Of a DNA stretch of 39,737 nucleotides, positions 29,637 to 36,929 are shown piece after piece (position 1 is the stretch's first letter; every line of letters starts with the position of its first letter). Location: positions 1 to 39,737 of the IMG/VR virus record IMGVR_UViG_3300017687_000001; one strand, 5' to 3'. The notes under the pieces were generated by a model. That model was not told the DNA's origin. It saw only the letters and a list, made by a program, of their open reading frames with translations, and searched no databases. A program made the translations under genes and the position numbers. The DNA is from a virus.

Positions 29637-31006
29637 GTTTCATTGAGGACTACCCAGTGGCCGATCTAAAGCCCGCCCCCTACAACCCCCGGCTGATCGA
29701 CCAGCCCAGCTTTGACCGGCTGAAGAGGTCCATTGAGCGCTTTGGGGTCGTCAAGCCCCTGATCATCAATGGCGACGGGACCATTGTGGCCGGTCACCAG
29801 CGGGCCAGGGCGCTTCGGTCCCTGGGGATTGAGAAGGCCCCCGTCTATCCCCTACCCTTGGTCAGCCTTCACGATGAAATCAGGTTTAACCAATTCCACA
29901 ATTCAGTGGAGACTTCAGCCACCCCGGTCAACGTGACCTGTTCCCTGCCCGCCGCTGGTGGCTGGACCTGGATCACCCCGGACTACCTTGAAGTCGGCCC
30001 CCGCCAGAACACCGTCGTGGTTGCAGAGATCGCCCGCCTGATTGCCAGGTATGGGGACTGGGGGTCCATCATCGTGGACAAGACGGGCCGGGCAATCCTG
30101 AACAGTGACTATGCCGTGGCGGCCAGGCAAATGGGTTATAACGTCTTGGCCTGGGTTGTGCCTTACGAAGAGGATTCCCGGCCCCTGGCCGAATGCCTGG
30201 CCCAGGAGTATGGGGAATATTCCTATGGGCTCCTGGACGTCAAGCCGTTCAATCAAGTGGCTTGCCAGCGTCCCCGCGTAAAGGGGAAGCAAAGCACTCT
30301 GTATGAACGCCTGGTCAAGCCTTGCGTCCAGCCCGGCATGACCCTGATCGACTTCGGGGCTGGCCGGGGTGAAGCCGTAGCTGATCTATGCGCCCAGGGC
30401 CACTGGGCCTTCGCCTATGAGCCCTATATCAGCGCCGGGCCTGGTAGTAAGGCCTTGGACGTATGGGCCACTGTGCAACAGATAGACGCCCTGGAAAAGC
30501 AAATTGAAGACCACGGCCTGGCCGACGTCGTGGTCCTGGACAGCGTGATCAACAGCACCGTCAGTGTCGGGGCCCACCACCATGTATTGACAACCTGTAA
30601 TGCCCTAATGGGCCCCGATGCTGTTTTCTTCACTTCGACCAGGAGCCAAGGCGAGAACGAACGCCGGGCTAGGTTCACCAAGGTCAGCAATACCCACAAG
30701 CGATACATGGAATTCCTGGACCGGGACGGCTACAGCGCCAGCTTTATGAACGGTCATTGGAGCCTGCAAAGGTTCATGACTGCCGACCAGCTGGAAGCTG
30801 ACCTGGCCCAATACTTTGAGGCCGTCAAGGTGATCCCCGGCCCGACTCAGCTATGGGCATCGTGCCGGGGCCCCCGTCAGCTACCCATGGACCAATACGA
30901 AAACTCGTTGTGTGTTGAGTTTGACATGGAATACCCCGGCGGCCTACGCCACGGCCTGGCCCGGCCCCTAGTGGATGCAATCCTGAAAAGATTGGAAACC
31001 AGATGA
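29633..31006 (+). CDS. ParB domain fused to SAM-methyltransferase-like domain
   Basis: A 457-residue two-part protein. The ParB-like domain is ~1-105 (YPVADLKPAPYNPRLIDQPS, VVKPLIINGDGTIVAGHQRA). After a linker region of ~100 residues comes a Rossmann methyltransferase fold. Motif I is TLIDFGAGRGEAVADL (~240-255), and the strand DVVVLDSVINST (~300) sits at the usual catalytic position. The DPPY/NPPF motif of N6/N4 DNA methylases is missing, so the target is not a standard DNA amino methylation. The protein ends with NSLCVEFDMEYPGG. Its ATG lies inside the preceding gene's end, and its TGA overlaps the next ATG. Confidence 0.7.
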   Translation: MSFIEDYPVADLKPAPYNPRLIDQPSFDRLKRSIERFGVVKPLIINGDGTIVAGHQRARALRSLGIEKAPVYPLPLVSLHDEIRFNQFHNSVETSATPVNVTCSLPAAGGWTWITPDYLEVGPRQNTVVVAEIARLIARYGDWGSIIVDKTGRAILNSDYAVAARQMGYNVLAWVVPYEEDSRPLAECLAQEYGEYSYGLLDVKPFNQVACQRPRVKGKQSTLYERLVKPCVQPGMTLIDFGAGRGEAVADLCAQGHWAFAYEPYISAGPGSKALDVWATVQQIDALEKQIEDHGLADVVVLDSVINSTVSVGAHHHVLTTCNALMGPDAVFFTSTRSQGENERRARFTKVSNTHKRYMEFLDRDGYSASFMNGHWSLQRFMTADQLEADLAQYFEAVKVIPGPTQLWASCRGPRQLPMDQYENSLCVEFDMEYPGGLRHGLARPLVDAILKRLETR

Positions 31007-31275
31007 ACACCGCTGAACCGGTCCCGGCTCTAGAGACTGCCCAGACCCCTGAAACGCCCCAGCCCACGCTGACCCCGGAGCAGGAGAAAGAGTTTGCCAG
31101 GCGCATGGGCCTGATCCTGGCCGTAATCAGGAGTGGCAGGCGTAAGGAACAGCGCAAGGCAGCCGCCCGGCTGGGCATCCCCTGGTCAATAATCCAGAGG
31201 ACAAAGAAACAAATCATGGCCAGACAGGCCACCGGTAGGCAGTTGGGCAAGTCCAGCGCCATGGGGAGCATCTAA
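31003..31275 (+). CDS. Small basic protein, possible DNA-binding
   Basis: A 90-residue protein with a Pro/Thr-rich start (PVPALETAQTPETPQPTLTP). A basic helical region follows (RSGRRKEQRKAAARLGIPWS), whose 'AAARLGIPWSIIQRTKKQI' looks like a helix-turn-helix. It overlaps the methyltransferase gene by ATGA. Function unknown; a DNA-binding partner of the methyltransferase is possible. Confidence 0.55.
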   Translation: MNTAEPVPALETAQTPETPQPTLTPEQEKEFARRMGLILAVIRSGRRKEQRKAAARLGIPWSIIQRTKKQIMARQATGRQLGKSSAMGSI

Positions 31276-31277
31276 TC

Positions 31278-31772
31278 ATGGAAGAGTACGATTCAGCGGT
31301 AGACACCGCCAAGCATATCAAGCGGGTCAGGGAGTTCATAGGGTACATGACCTCTGGCCTAGAGACTGCCGCCAATGTCCACGACCAGAGCAAGCTAAGG
31401 CCACCTGAAAAGGAAGCTTTCGATATTGCTACCCCCAAGTTGAAGGGCCTGACCTATGGGTCCCCTGAGTACATGGCCGCCCTGAAGGACTTGGGCCTGG
31501 CCCTGGATCACCACTACAAGAACAACCGCCACCATCCAGAGCATTACGTCGTGGACGGCATCTGGGGCATCTGGGGCATGGACCTGGTAGACCTCACAGA
31601 AATGATCTGTGACTGGCTTGCTGCTTCTGAACGCCATGAGGACGGGGACATAATCGCCTCTATTGAAGCCAATCAGAAACGGTTCGGGTACTCAGACGAC
31701 CTGAAGCAAATCCTGATGAACACGGTTCGCAATCTCAAGGACTATGACCGCCGCCTGGCCTACCTGGTGTAA
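31278..31772 (+). CDS. DUF5662-like protein
   Basis: A 164-residue protein matching a phage/bacterial family I know as DUF5662, with a His/Asp-rich pattern that looks metal-binding. HDQSKLRPPEKEAF (~35-48) is followed by HHYKNNRHHPEHY (~78-90), MDLVDLTEMICDWLAASERH (~100-119) and SIEANQKRFGYSDDLKQI. The HD...HH...HHPEH arrangement recalls HD-superfamily phosphohydrolases, but no reaction is established. The GGGGAGC ribosome site lies just upstream. Its end pattern (NQ.RFGY.DD) is shared with the next small protein. Confidence 0.65.
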   Translation: MEEYDSAVDTAKHIKRVREFIGYMTSGLETAANVHDQSKLRPPEKEAFDIATPKLKGLTYGSPEYMAALKDLGLALDHHYKNNRHHPEHYVVDGIWGIWGMDLVDLTEMICDWLAASERHEDGDIIASIEANQKRFGYSDDLKQILMNTVRNLKDYDRRLAYLV

Positions 31773-31782
31773 AAGGGACTAA

Positions 31783-31974
31783 ATGGCAACCCTAACCCAA
31801 GAGGATAAGCTAAGGCAGGCAATCAGCTACCTGAATGAAGCGCTTACTGTGTCGGCCAAGTTTTCAGGCGCTACCATTGAGGCAGCCATAGCCTTCAATC
31901 AGGTTCGCTTCGGTTATGGGGATGATATGGCGAAAGCCCTCTACACCATGGCCGGATCATTGAAAGGGGACTGA
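31783..31974 (+). CDS. Small hypothetical protein
   Basis: A 63-residue helical protein. Its second half (AIAFNQVRFGYGDDMAKALY) repeats the pattern at the end of the preceding DUF5662-like protein (IEANQKRFGYSDDLKQIL), so it may be a partial duplication. AAAAGGGAC precedes the ATG. The coding sequence contains TGAATGAAGCGCTTACTGT (31832-31850), which matches the phage operator. Confidence 0.5.
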   Translation: MATLTQEDKLRQAISYLNEALTVSAKFSGATIEAAIAFNQVRFGYGDDMAKALYTMAGSLKGD

Positions 31975-32442
31975 ATGAAGGCCGCCCCCACCATAGTCAG
32001 CATGAAGCTGTCGGTCAAGATGCGCTATTTCTGGCTCAAGTATGTGGGGGGCGTAAAACTGTCGAAGCATTGCGCCGAATGCCTTGTGGGCCCCTATTCC
32101 AGACACATTTCGCCCAACAGGTTGCAGATCAGTGACACTTCGCTGGACGAATTCCCAGCGCCAAAGGCATTCTACCTGTGCGGCGTAGCGAGTCCCTACC
32201 GCTGGTCAGATAACTTCCACCTGGCGTTCATCCACGCGCCGGGATACAGGATCGAAGTGGAGCGCCAAGGCGTGGCCATCTCTGTAAGTAATGGATATGA
32301 GATAGAAATAACCGGGTTGGACCCTAGGACAAGCACTGTCAAGCATGTCCATGACCCAGCCTACAATACCTGCCGTAACTGGCAGTTCGCTAATCAGCTT
32401 GAAAGCGGTTTGGTTAAGCCACCCCGCCTAAGCAGTATCTGA
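31975..32442 (+). CDS. Hypothetical protein
   Basis: A 155-residue protein with two nearby Cys (KHCAEC, ~32-35) and strand-rich segments (APKAFYLCGVASPYRW, GYRIEVERQGVAISVSNGYE). No family recognised. The ATG directly follows the TGA of the small gene before it, with GGGGACTGA serving as ribosome site. AT content and codon choice are slightly less GC-rich than the neighbours. It is the last gene before the terminase small subunit-like gene. Confidence 0.5.
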   Translation: MKAAPTIVSMKLSVKMRYFWLKYVGGVKLSKHCAECLVGPYSRHISPNRLQISDTSLDEFPAPKAFYLCGVASPYRWSDNFHLAFIHAPGYRIEVERQGVAISVSNGYEIEITGLDPRTSTVKHVHDPAYNTCRNWQFANQLESGLVKPPRLSSI

Positions 32443-32464
32443 AAGCATCAACGCAGGTGAGACA

Positions 32465-32998
32465 ATGCCCCAGCGCCCACTAACCCAGGCCGAAGTAAAG
32501 GGCCTAAATCAAGAGATCATAGACGCCGATATCCCCCTGGACCTGCATGGGCTCAGAGGGAAGCGCAAATTGGCCGTTCAGCTTATGCCCCTGAAGGGTT
32601 GTATCGTGACCACGGTCTGCCAGGCCCTTCAGATTGGCCGGGCCACCTACTACAGGTGGCTTGAAAAAGATCCAGACTTCGCCCTGGCCATAGAAGAGGC
32701 CAAGGAAGCCACCGTGGACTGGGCAGAGTCGAAGCTGATCACCAAGGTCAGCGCCGGTGATATCAGCGCGATCAGGACGTTCCTGGCCGCCAAGGGCAAG
32801 GCGCGTGGTTACGGTCAGCAGGATATGCGCCGGGTCAACGTGAACCTGAATGCCGACGCTGACGAGGACGTGGCCAAAAAGGTGAATGACGACTTCAGGA
32901 AGGTCTTCCCTGACGGCCCCCAGGACTTCAACCCCACGGCCCCGCCCGGCCTGGACGTTCCCACCTTCCCAACGCCCCCGGTTCCAGTTCCCGACTAA
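32465..32998 (+). CDS. Terminase small subunit-like protein
   Basis: A 177-residue protein. The helix-turn-helix TTVCQALQIGRATYYRWLEK (~49-68) and the following helix DPDFALAIEEAKEATVDWAE, then KLITKVSAGDISAIRTFLAA, match a common phage small-terminase family that recognises packaging sites. The 'AKGKARGYGQQ' ending of that domain is also typical. The tail is Pro-rich. It should bind pac/cos DNA and hand it to a large terminase, which is not in the window, so the genes are split or the assignment is imperfect. CAGGTGAG precedes the ATG. Confidence 0.75.
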   Translation: MPQRPLTQAEVKGLNQEIIDADIPLDLHGLRGKRKLAVQLMPLKGCIVTTVCQALQIGRATYYRWLEKDPDFALAIEEAKEATVDWAESKLITKVSAGDISAIRTFLAAKGKARGYGQQDMRRVNVNLNADADEDVAKKVNDDFRKVFPDGPQDFNPTAPPGLDVPTFPTPPVPVPD

Positions 32999-33002
32999 TC
33001 CA

Positions 33003-33065
33003 GCCTAGGGCCTGGAGGGGTTTTCCTCCTTTCCCCCGACGCCTGGCAAGCGCCAGGCCCTAGGC
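33003..33065 (+). terminator. Terminator-like structure with two competing hairpins
   Basis: GCCTAGGGCCTGG (33003-33015) pairs perfectly with CCAGGCCCTAGGC (33053-33065), enclosing 37 nt that hold GGAGGGGTTTTCCTCC. An alternative stem, GCCTGGC-AAGC-GCCAGGC (33041-33058), uses part of the same right arm, so the two cannot coexist. It lies after the terminase-like gene and just before a new promoter. A short TCTTT follows. Confidence 0.6.
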
Positions 33066-33073
33066 TCTTTCTG

Positions 33074-33110
33074 ATTCCGGTATAATTACAGTGAACGCTA
33101 ACTGTAACCA
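33074..33110 (+). promoter_or_regulatory. CCGGTATAAT promoter-operator (class II, rightward)
   Basis: ATTCCGGTATAAT (-10 at 33081-33086) is followed by TACAGTGAACGCTAAC and then a second half-site ACTGTAACC. No -35 is evident. It drives the envelope/ligase cassette from 33130. Confidence 0.75.
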
Positions 33111-33129
33111 TAAGCAGGCTGACGACTAA

Positions 33130-33699
33130 ATGAGGATTTCGACTTTGATTCAACTGGCGACCCTGATCGCCGTCCTTACCCTGACCGGCTTGGGGCTGGC
33201 CACAATCAACTACCAACTTTTAAGCGCGGCTGGTGGTTCCCGTGGTTTGGTTTATCTGCCTTGCCCCAAGCCGGTCAACCGGGACGTTGCCCGCCTCCCC
33301 TTTATAGAGGACAAGGGCAACCTGACTGCATTCAGTTATCCAGGGGGTGTCAGAAGTGATACCCCCGTTTCTACCACCACCGCCCACGTCACCGTCTACA
33401 ACCCAGTCGCGGCCCAGTGCGATAGCACCCCCTGGATCACGGCCAGCGGCAAGCGATCCCGGCCCGGCTTCCACTGTGCGGTCAGCAGGCCCATGGAACG
33501 CCTTCTGGGGATCAGGTTCGGGGACAAGATTTTTGTGAAGGGCTACCCATCCAGGGCCAAGGACGGCGGCTGGATAGTGGCCGATCGAATGTCAAAAAGG
33601 TGGCGCACCCTTCGGGTCGATCTCATGGTCAAGTCCGGGGCCCGCCATATCAGTCGTAAAGTAGTGATTCTAATCGCAAAAGGGAGCAAGCAATCATGA
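33130..33699 (+). CDS. Exported 3D-domain protein
   Basis: A 189-residue protein with an N-terminal membrane/signal segment (LATLIAVLTLTGLGLATI, ~8-25). The C-terminal ~110 residues fit the 3D domain found in MltA/Rpf-like cell-wall enzymes: AHVTVYNPVAAQCDSTPWIT, ASGKR, FGDKIFVKGY, then the acidic residues of WIVADRM and RVDLMV. It would act on peptidoglycan outside the cytoplasmic membrane, perhaps in lysis. The catalytic set is inferred from family resemblance. The next gene starts within its stop (ATGA). Confidence 0.7.
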   Translation: MRISTLIQLATLIAVLTLTGLGLATINYQLLSAAGGSRGLVYLPCPKPVNRDVARLPFIEDKGNLTAFSYPGGVRSDTPVSTTTAHVTVYNPVAAQCDSTPWITASGKRSRPGFHCAVSRPMERLLGIRFGDKIFVKGYPSRAKDGGWIVADRMSKRWRTLRVDLMVKSGARHISRKVVILIAKGSKQS

Positions 33700-33929
33700 T
33701 CAAGGGTAAAGAGGGGGCCAAGCTGTCCCCCAAGGGATTCGCCGCCGAAGCCATGGATACCATGCTGGGCCTGGTCTGCAAGCTGTGGGGCGGCCTGGAA
33801 ATGTTCCAGCCCCTGGTGGAGCCCATGACCGACAAGGAAAAGGCCGCGATCACCGAACAAATGCTGAAGCTGCGCCCCCGTGCGGCCAAGGCCATGGGCA
33901 TCAAGCCGGTGGAAGAGGTGGGCAAGTGA
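33696..33929 (+). CDS. Small hypothetical protein
   Basis: A 77-residue helical protein (KGFAAEAMDTMLGLVCKLWG, then MTDKEKAAITEQMLKLRP). No family recognised. It is coupled to both neighbours: ATGA at its start and TGATG at its end. Ribosome site AGGGAGCAAG. It could be a cytoplasmic partner of the membrane proteins that follow. Confidence 0.55.
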   Translation: MIKGKEGAKLSPKGFAAEAMDTMLGLVCKLWGGLEMFQPLVEPMTDKEKAAITEQMLKLRPRAAKAMGIKPVEEVGK

Positions 33930-35041
33930 TGCGGGCCGATCGTATCGCCCTGGTCGTCCTGGGGGTCATCGCCTTGGCCGCCTGTGCCTATTACGGGTGG
34001 GTGGCCTGGAGCATAGGGGCCACCCCTATGGCCTCAAATTTCACCCTGGTCGTCATCGTCATATTGTGGGGAAGCGGGGAGTTGATCGCCGCGATCAGCA
34101 GCGCCGCCATATGGCGGGCCGAAGCGGAAGAGGCCCATTGTATCTATCGGGTTACGACGGCCAAGGACAAGGACCGCCGTGATTGGGCCGACCTAGAGAT
34201 CAGCGCCCTGAAGACAGAGAACAAGGACCTGAAAGCGGGGCTTGCAAAGGCCAGTGACCGGGCCGTCAACTGGGTCAGGCAGGTGAAAAAGCTGAAGGCC
34301 ACCGTCCTTCACCAGGAACGCCGGATCGCCAACCTGGAAGCCAAGAATAAGCGAATGGCCACCTTCGCCGCGTCCCGCGATCAGTTTCTTGCCTATGACC
34401 GAATGGTTGACCGCTTCCGGGGGCTGGCCCAGGCCGATCAGACCGCATTGCGGGCCTTGGTGGTGACGGCTCAATACTGGGCCAAGGAAGCCAGGACCGC
34501 CAGGGTCAGGGCCCGCAAGGCAGAGCGTTTGACGTATATCCTGCAACAGGGCATGTCTGAGGACACGGCCTTCGCTTCCCTGAGCCAACGGACCAAGTCA
34601 TACAGCGCGGCCTATTACACCATGATCAAGCGGGACGGGGACGGTAAGCCGTGGGAAGGGACCATCCACGTCGCCGATCCCAAGCTACTGGCCAGGGTCA
34701 TGGCCGTCCTGCATGACGCCCCCGGCTTCGGCGTAACCGGCAAGGTTCCCGGCCCCGGCCAGATCATCGCCATGAACATGCCCTCCAACGTGAAGGACAC
34801 TCTGGTCCCCCAGGACGCGAATGTCCAGCAACTGGCCTGGGACCTGGGCCGGGCGGTGACCGCCAAGCACGAAGGGACTGACGCCCTGTCAGAGTTCATC
34901 GATTTCTATGGCCTGGGGGACCGGGAGTTCAAATGCCTGGTGTACGTCGTGACCAATGAAGAACACGCCGACGCCCTGGCCACCTGGGTCGCGGCAGCGG
35001 GGAACACGCCGTCCTGTCGAGCCGAAGGGCAGGTTGGGTAA
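33929..35041 (+). CDS. Membrane-anchored coiled-coil protein
   Basis: 370 residues from ATG 33929, coupled to the previous stop (TGATG); the frame is open further upstream but there is no reason to extend it. Two hydrophobic helices lie near the N-terminus: IALVVLGVIALAACAYYGWV (~6-25) and FTLVVIVILWGSGELIAAIS (~38-57). A charged coiled coil follows (~85-150: DLEISALKTENKDLKAGLAK; KKLKATVLHQERRIANLEAK). The C-terminal domain of ~200 residues is alpha/beta (AYYTMIKRDGDGKPWEGTIH, QIIAMNMPSNVKDTL). If both ends are cytoplasmic it may tether a DNA or virion process to the membrane. I do not recognise a family. Confidence 0.6.
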   Translation: MRADRIALVVLGVIALAACAYYGWVAWSIGATPMASNFTLVVIVILWGSGELIAAISSAAIWRAEAEEAHCIYRVTTAKDKDRRDWADLEISALKTENKDLKAGLAKASDRAVNWVRQVKKLKATVLHQERRIANLEAKNKRMATFAASRDQFLAYDRMVDRFRGLAQADQTALRALVVTAQYWAKEARTARVRARKAERLTYILQQGMSEDTAFASLSQRTKSYSAAYYTMIKRDGDGKPWEGTIHVADPKLLARVMAVLHDAPGFGVTGKVPGPGQIIAMNMPSNVKDTLVPQDANVQQLAWDLGRAVTAKHEGTDALSEFIDFYGLGDREFKCLVYVVTNEEHADALATWVAAAGNTPSCRAEGQVG

Positions 35042-35925
35042 TGGCCAGGGAAGGGATCATGGAACTGAGCCCCTTCACCCAGAAGAGGTTCGACAAGGGG
35101 ATCAAGGAAACCGGGTATTGGCTGGGCCAGCCCAAGCTGAACGGGACCCGGCTACGCTGGGACCCCCAGGCCCAGGACTTGTTCAGTAGCGGGGCCAAGA
35201 TCGTCAACTGCCTTCCCCACCTGAAGGCCACCATGCAGGGCCTGGGGGCCACCTATGGAGCAATGGGCAAGCTGGCCCTGGACGGGGAAGCCTACTGCCA
35301 CGGTATGCCCCTGGAAGATATCAGGGCCAGGTCAGGGCGCACCAAGTCGCTCCATGAGGACCACAAGGCCCTAAGCTTCTACATCTTCGACGTGATCAGC
35401 AGTCAGCCCCAGGCTGACCGGGCGGCGATCATCGACGTCCTGGCTACTGGCCTACGGCATCAACATATCGTCTGGATCAACGCCACCCCGATCTACGACT
35501 TGCAGCAAGCCAATGACCAGGTGGTGGATTGGGTTGATCAGGGCTTTGAAGGCGGCGTCTTCAGGCGTCCTGACTGCCTGTGGGAGCCCAAGCGCACCAC
35601 CCTGGCCATGAAGTGGAAGCCCAAGGGCCGGGACAAGTACGAAGTGGTGGCGATCCATGAGGGGGAAGGCAAGTATGCCGGGACCCTGGGGGCGCTGACC
35701 GTAAGGGACAACCTGGGCCAGGAGTTCAACGTCGGGTCCTTCAAATGCAATGACGACAAGCGGGCCGAATACTGGGCCCAGGGCCAGGCCCTGGTGGGCC
35801 AAATGGCCGTGATCGAATACTGCGAGATCACCAAGGGCGGGATCATGCCCAGCGGGGTATTCGTGATGACCCTGGAAGAGGCCGGGACCGACTGGAAGCC
35901 GAAGACCGGGAGGCTGGCAGCATGA
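35041..35925 (+). CDS. ATP-dependent DNA ligase
   Basis: A 294-residue ligase that seals nicks during replication and recombination. The adenylation motif is GQPKLNGTRLRW, with Lys ~32 as nucleophile; the usual KxDG reads KLNG here, a variant seen in other phage ligases. Motif III is LALDGEAY, motif IV is FEGGVFR and motif V is LAMKWKP. The OB-fold part runs from ~195 (YEVVAIHEGEGKYAGTLGAL). It has only the catalytic core, as in compact phage ligases. ATG 35041 is coupled to the preceding TAA (TAATG); ATG 35059 is an alternative. It is apart from the left-arm replication genes. Confidence 0.9.
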   Translation: MAREGIMELSPFTQKRFDKGIKETGYWLGQPKLNGTRLRWDPQAQDLFSSGAKIVNCLPHLKATMQGLGATYGAMGKLALDGEAYCHGMPLEDIRARSGRTKSLHEDHKALSFYIFDVISSQPQADRAAIIDVLATGLRHQHIVWINATPIYDLQQANDQVVDWVDQGFEGGVFRRPDCLWEPKRTTLAMKWKPKGRDKYEVVAIHEGEGKYAGTLGALTVRDNLGQEFNVGSFKCNDDKRAEYWAQGQALVGQMAVIEYCEITKGGIMPSGVFVMTLEEAGTDWKPKTGRLAA

Positions 35926-36242
35926 GGCGGGCCCGGTGCATGAGAGTCCTTCAGTGGGTCCTGTGGGCGATCCTGGGTGGGGCGATTCTGGCCGCCCTGG
36001 TAGCCCTGACCGGCTGTAATGACTCTGATCTGGTAGCTGACGGCGCAACCACAAGCCGGTCAATCTGCTATCGGATTCAGCAGGACATGGGTGGGCAATG
36101 CACCACCTGGGTCGTGGCTGACTTTCATTATGGCTACCGGGCCAACCGGATTTCCTTCAGCAACGGCATGGGGAACATAACCCTGGGCGGGACCTACCGG
36201 ATCACCCCGATCCAATGCCCCAACATGGAGGCGAGGAAATGA
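35922..36242 (+). CDS. Predicted lipoprotein
   Basis: A 106-residue protein: basic start, hydrophobic stretch VLWAILGGAILAALVALTGC and lipobox LTGC (Cys ~32). The mature part is Asn/Asp/Thr-rich with further Cys (ICYRIQQ, QCTTWV, IQCPNM). It would be lipid-anchored in the envelope. A spanin-type (Rz1-like) or superinfection-exclusion role is possible; no homology is visible. The start overlaps the ligase stop; an internal ATG at 35940 would shorten the signal sequence slightly. Confidence 0.65.
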   Translation: MRRARCMRVLQWVLWAILGGAILAALVALTGCNDSDLVADGATTSRSICYRIQQDMGGQCTTWVVADFHYGYRANRISFSNGMGNITLGGTYRITPIQCPNMEARK

Positions 36243-36505
36243 GCCCCTTGACCGCCCTAGCCCCGGCCCCCGCCGGGGTCATAACCATAAACATAGGCGT
36301 CCTGGTCTGGATCGGCCTGGCTATCGTGGCCCTGGCCTTGGCCTGCCAGGTGTTCCTGGGCATCACAGGCGGTGCGGGGCTGGCCAACCAATGGGAAGAC
36401 ATGACCGCCTGGGGCCGGTTCTGGGCCGGGGCCTTCCTGACTGGTGTCCTGATCACCATCATAATCCTGTGCCTGGTGGGCCTTCGCCTACTGGGCGTTA
36501 TCTAG
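36239..36505 (+). CDS. Small two-TM membrane protein (holin-like size)
   Basis: 88 residues from ATG 36239, overlapping the lipoprotein stop after GGAGGCGAGG. Two hydrophobic helices, INIGVLVWIGLAIVALALAC (~18-37) and AGAFLTGVLITIIILCLVGL, are linked by a short polar loop (QWEDMTAWGRFW). Size and topology would suit a class II holin, but many phage membrane proteins look alike. Confidence 0.6.
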   Translation: MSPLTALAPAPAGVITINIGVLVWIGLAIVALALACQVFLGITGGAGLANQWEDMTAWGRFWAGAFLTGVLITIIILCLVGLRLLGVI

Positions 36506-36513
36506 GGGAGATC

Positions 36514-36729
36514 ATGAAGAGCGTTATCAAGTTCGTGGTAGCGGCCTGGGCCCTGACGTCCCTGATCATCTTCCTGTTCGCGTTCGTTGACGTGTTGGTT
36601 GGCCGGTGGGACGCCCTGGGCCTCTGGGGGCAATTTAGGATGATTGGTTTCGGCCTGGGCATCCTGTGGGCGGCCATAGCTACGGCCTGGTTCCTGATTG
36701 GGGTGATGTTTTTCACCGATCCGGTATAA
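36514..36729 (+). CDS. Small two-TM membrane protein
   Basis: 71 residues from ATG 36514, with GGGGAG upstream. Two hydrophobic helices are seen: VVAAWALTSLIIFLFAFVDV and MIGFGLGILWAAIATAWFLI. The last codons, CCG GTA TAA, lie inside the CCGGTATAAT promoter element, so the promoter provides the stop. It could pair with the preceding membrane protein (holin/antiholin-like); unproven. Confidence 0.6.
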   Translation: MKSVIKFVVAAWALTSLIIFLFAFVDVLVGRWDALGLWGQFRMIGFGLGILWAAIATAWFLIGVMFFTDPV

Positions 36730-36747
36730 TTACAGTAACCACTAACT
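36719..36747 (+). promoter_or_regulatory. CCGGTATAAT promoter-operator (class II, rightward)
   Basis: ATCCGGTATAAT (-10 at 36725-36730), then TACAGTAACCACTAACTT and, 8 bases later, AAGGGGAA for the GTG at 36764. The -10 overlaps the stop codon of the preceding gene. Confidence 0.75.
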
Positions 36748-36763
36748 TCAGCAAGGGGAACAA

Positions 36764-36928
36764 GTGACCAATCGGGAGTTCGCAGAAAAAGACGGGGCAT
36801 TCAATCGGGCCTGTAGTCGGGTCGGGATACAGGCCACCAAGCGCCAGGCGTCCAAGTGGCGCGGCGGCAGGGGCCTGGCCTACAAGCAGGGCCGGGGCGG
36901 CCCTGCCTTTGCCAGAAAGGCGGCCTGA
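36764..36928 (+). CDS. Small basic protein
   Basis: 54 residues from GTG 36764, preceded by AAGGGGAACAA and directly downstream of a class II promoter. It is rich in Arg, Lys and Gly (ATKRQASKWRGGRGLAYKQG), which suggests nucleic-acid binding. No family recognised. The next gene's ATG lies one base after its TGA. Confidence 0.55.
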   Translation: MTNREFAEKDGAFNRACSRVGIQATKRQASKWRGGRGLAYKQGRGGPAFARKAA

Positions 36929-36929
36929 T

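Noticed and set aside
28625-31006. Plasmid-style ParABS partition system
   Set aside because: No ParA ATPase or clustered parS sites are seen; the ParB domains are of the kind linked to methyltransferases.
33785-33928. Extended N-terminus for the coiled-coil membrane protein
   Set aside because: The extra frame overlaps the preceding gene completely and is Gly/Arg-rich; ATG 33929 is coupled to the stop and begins with a membrane helix.
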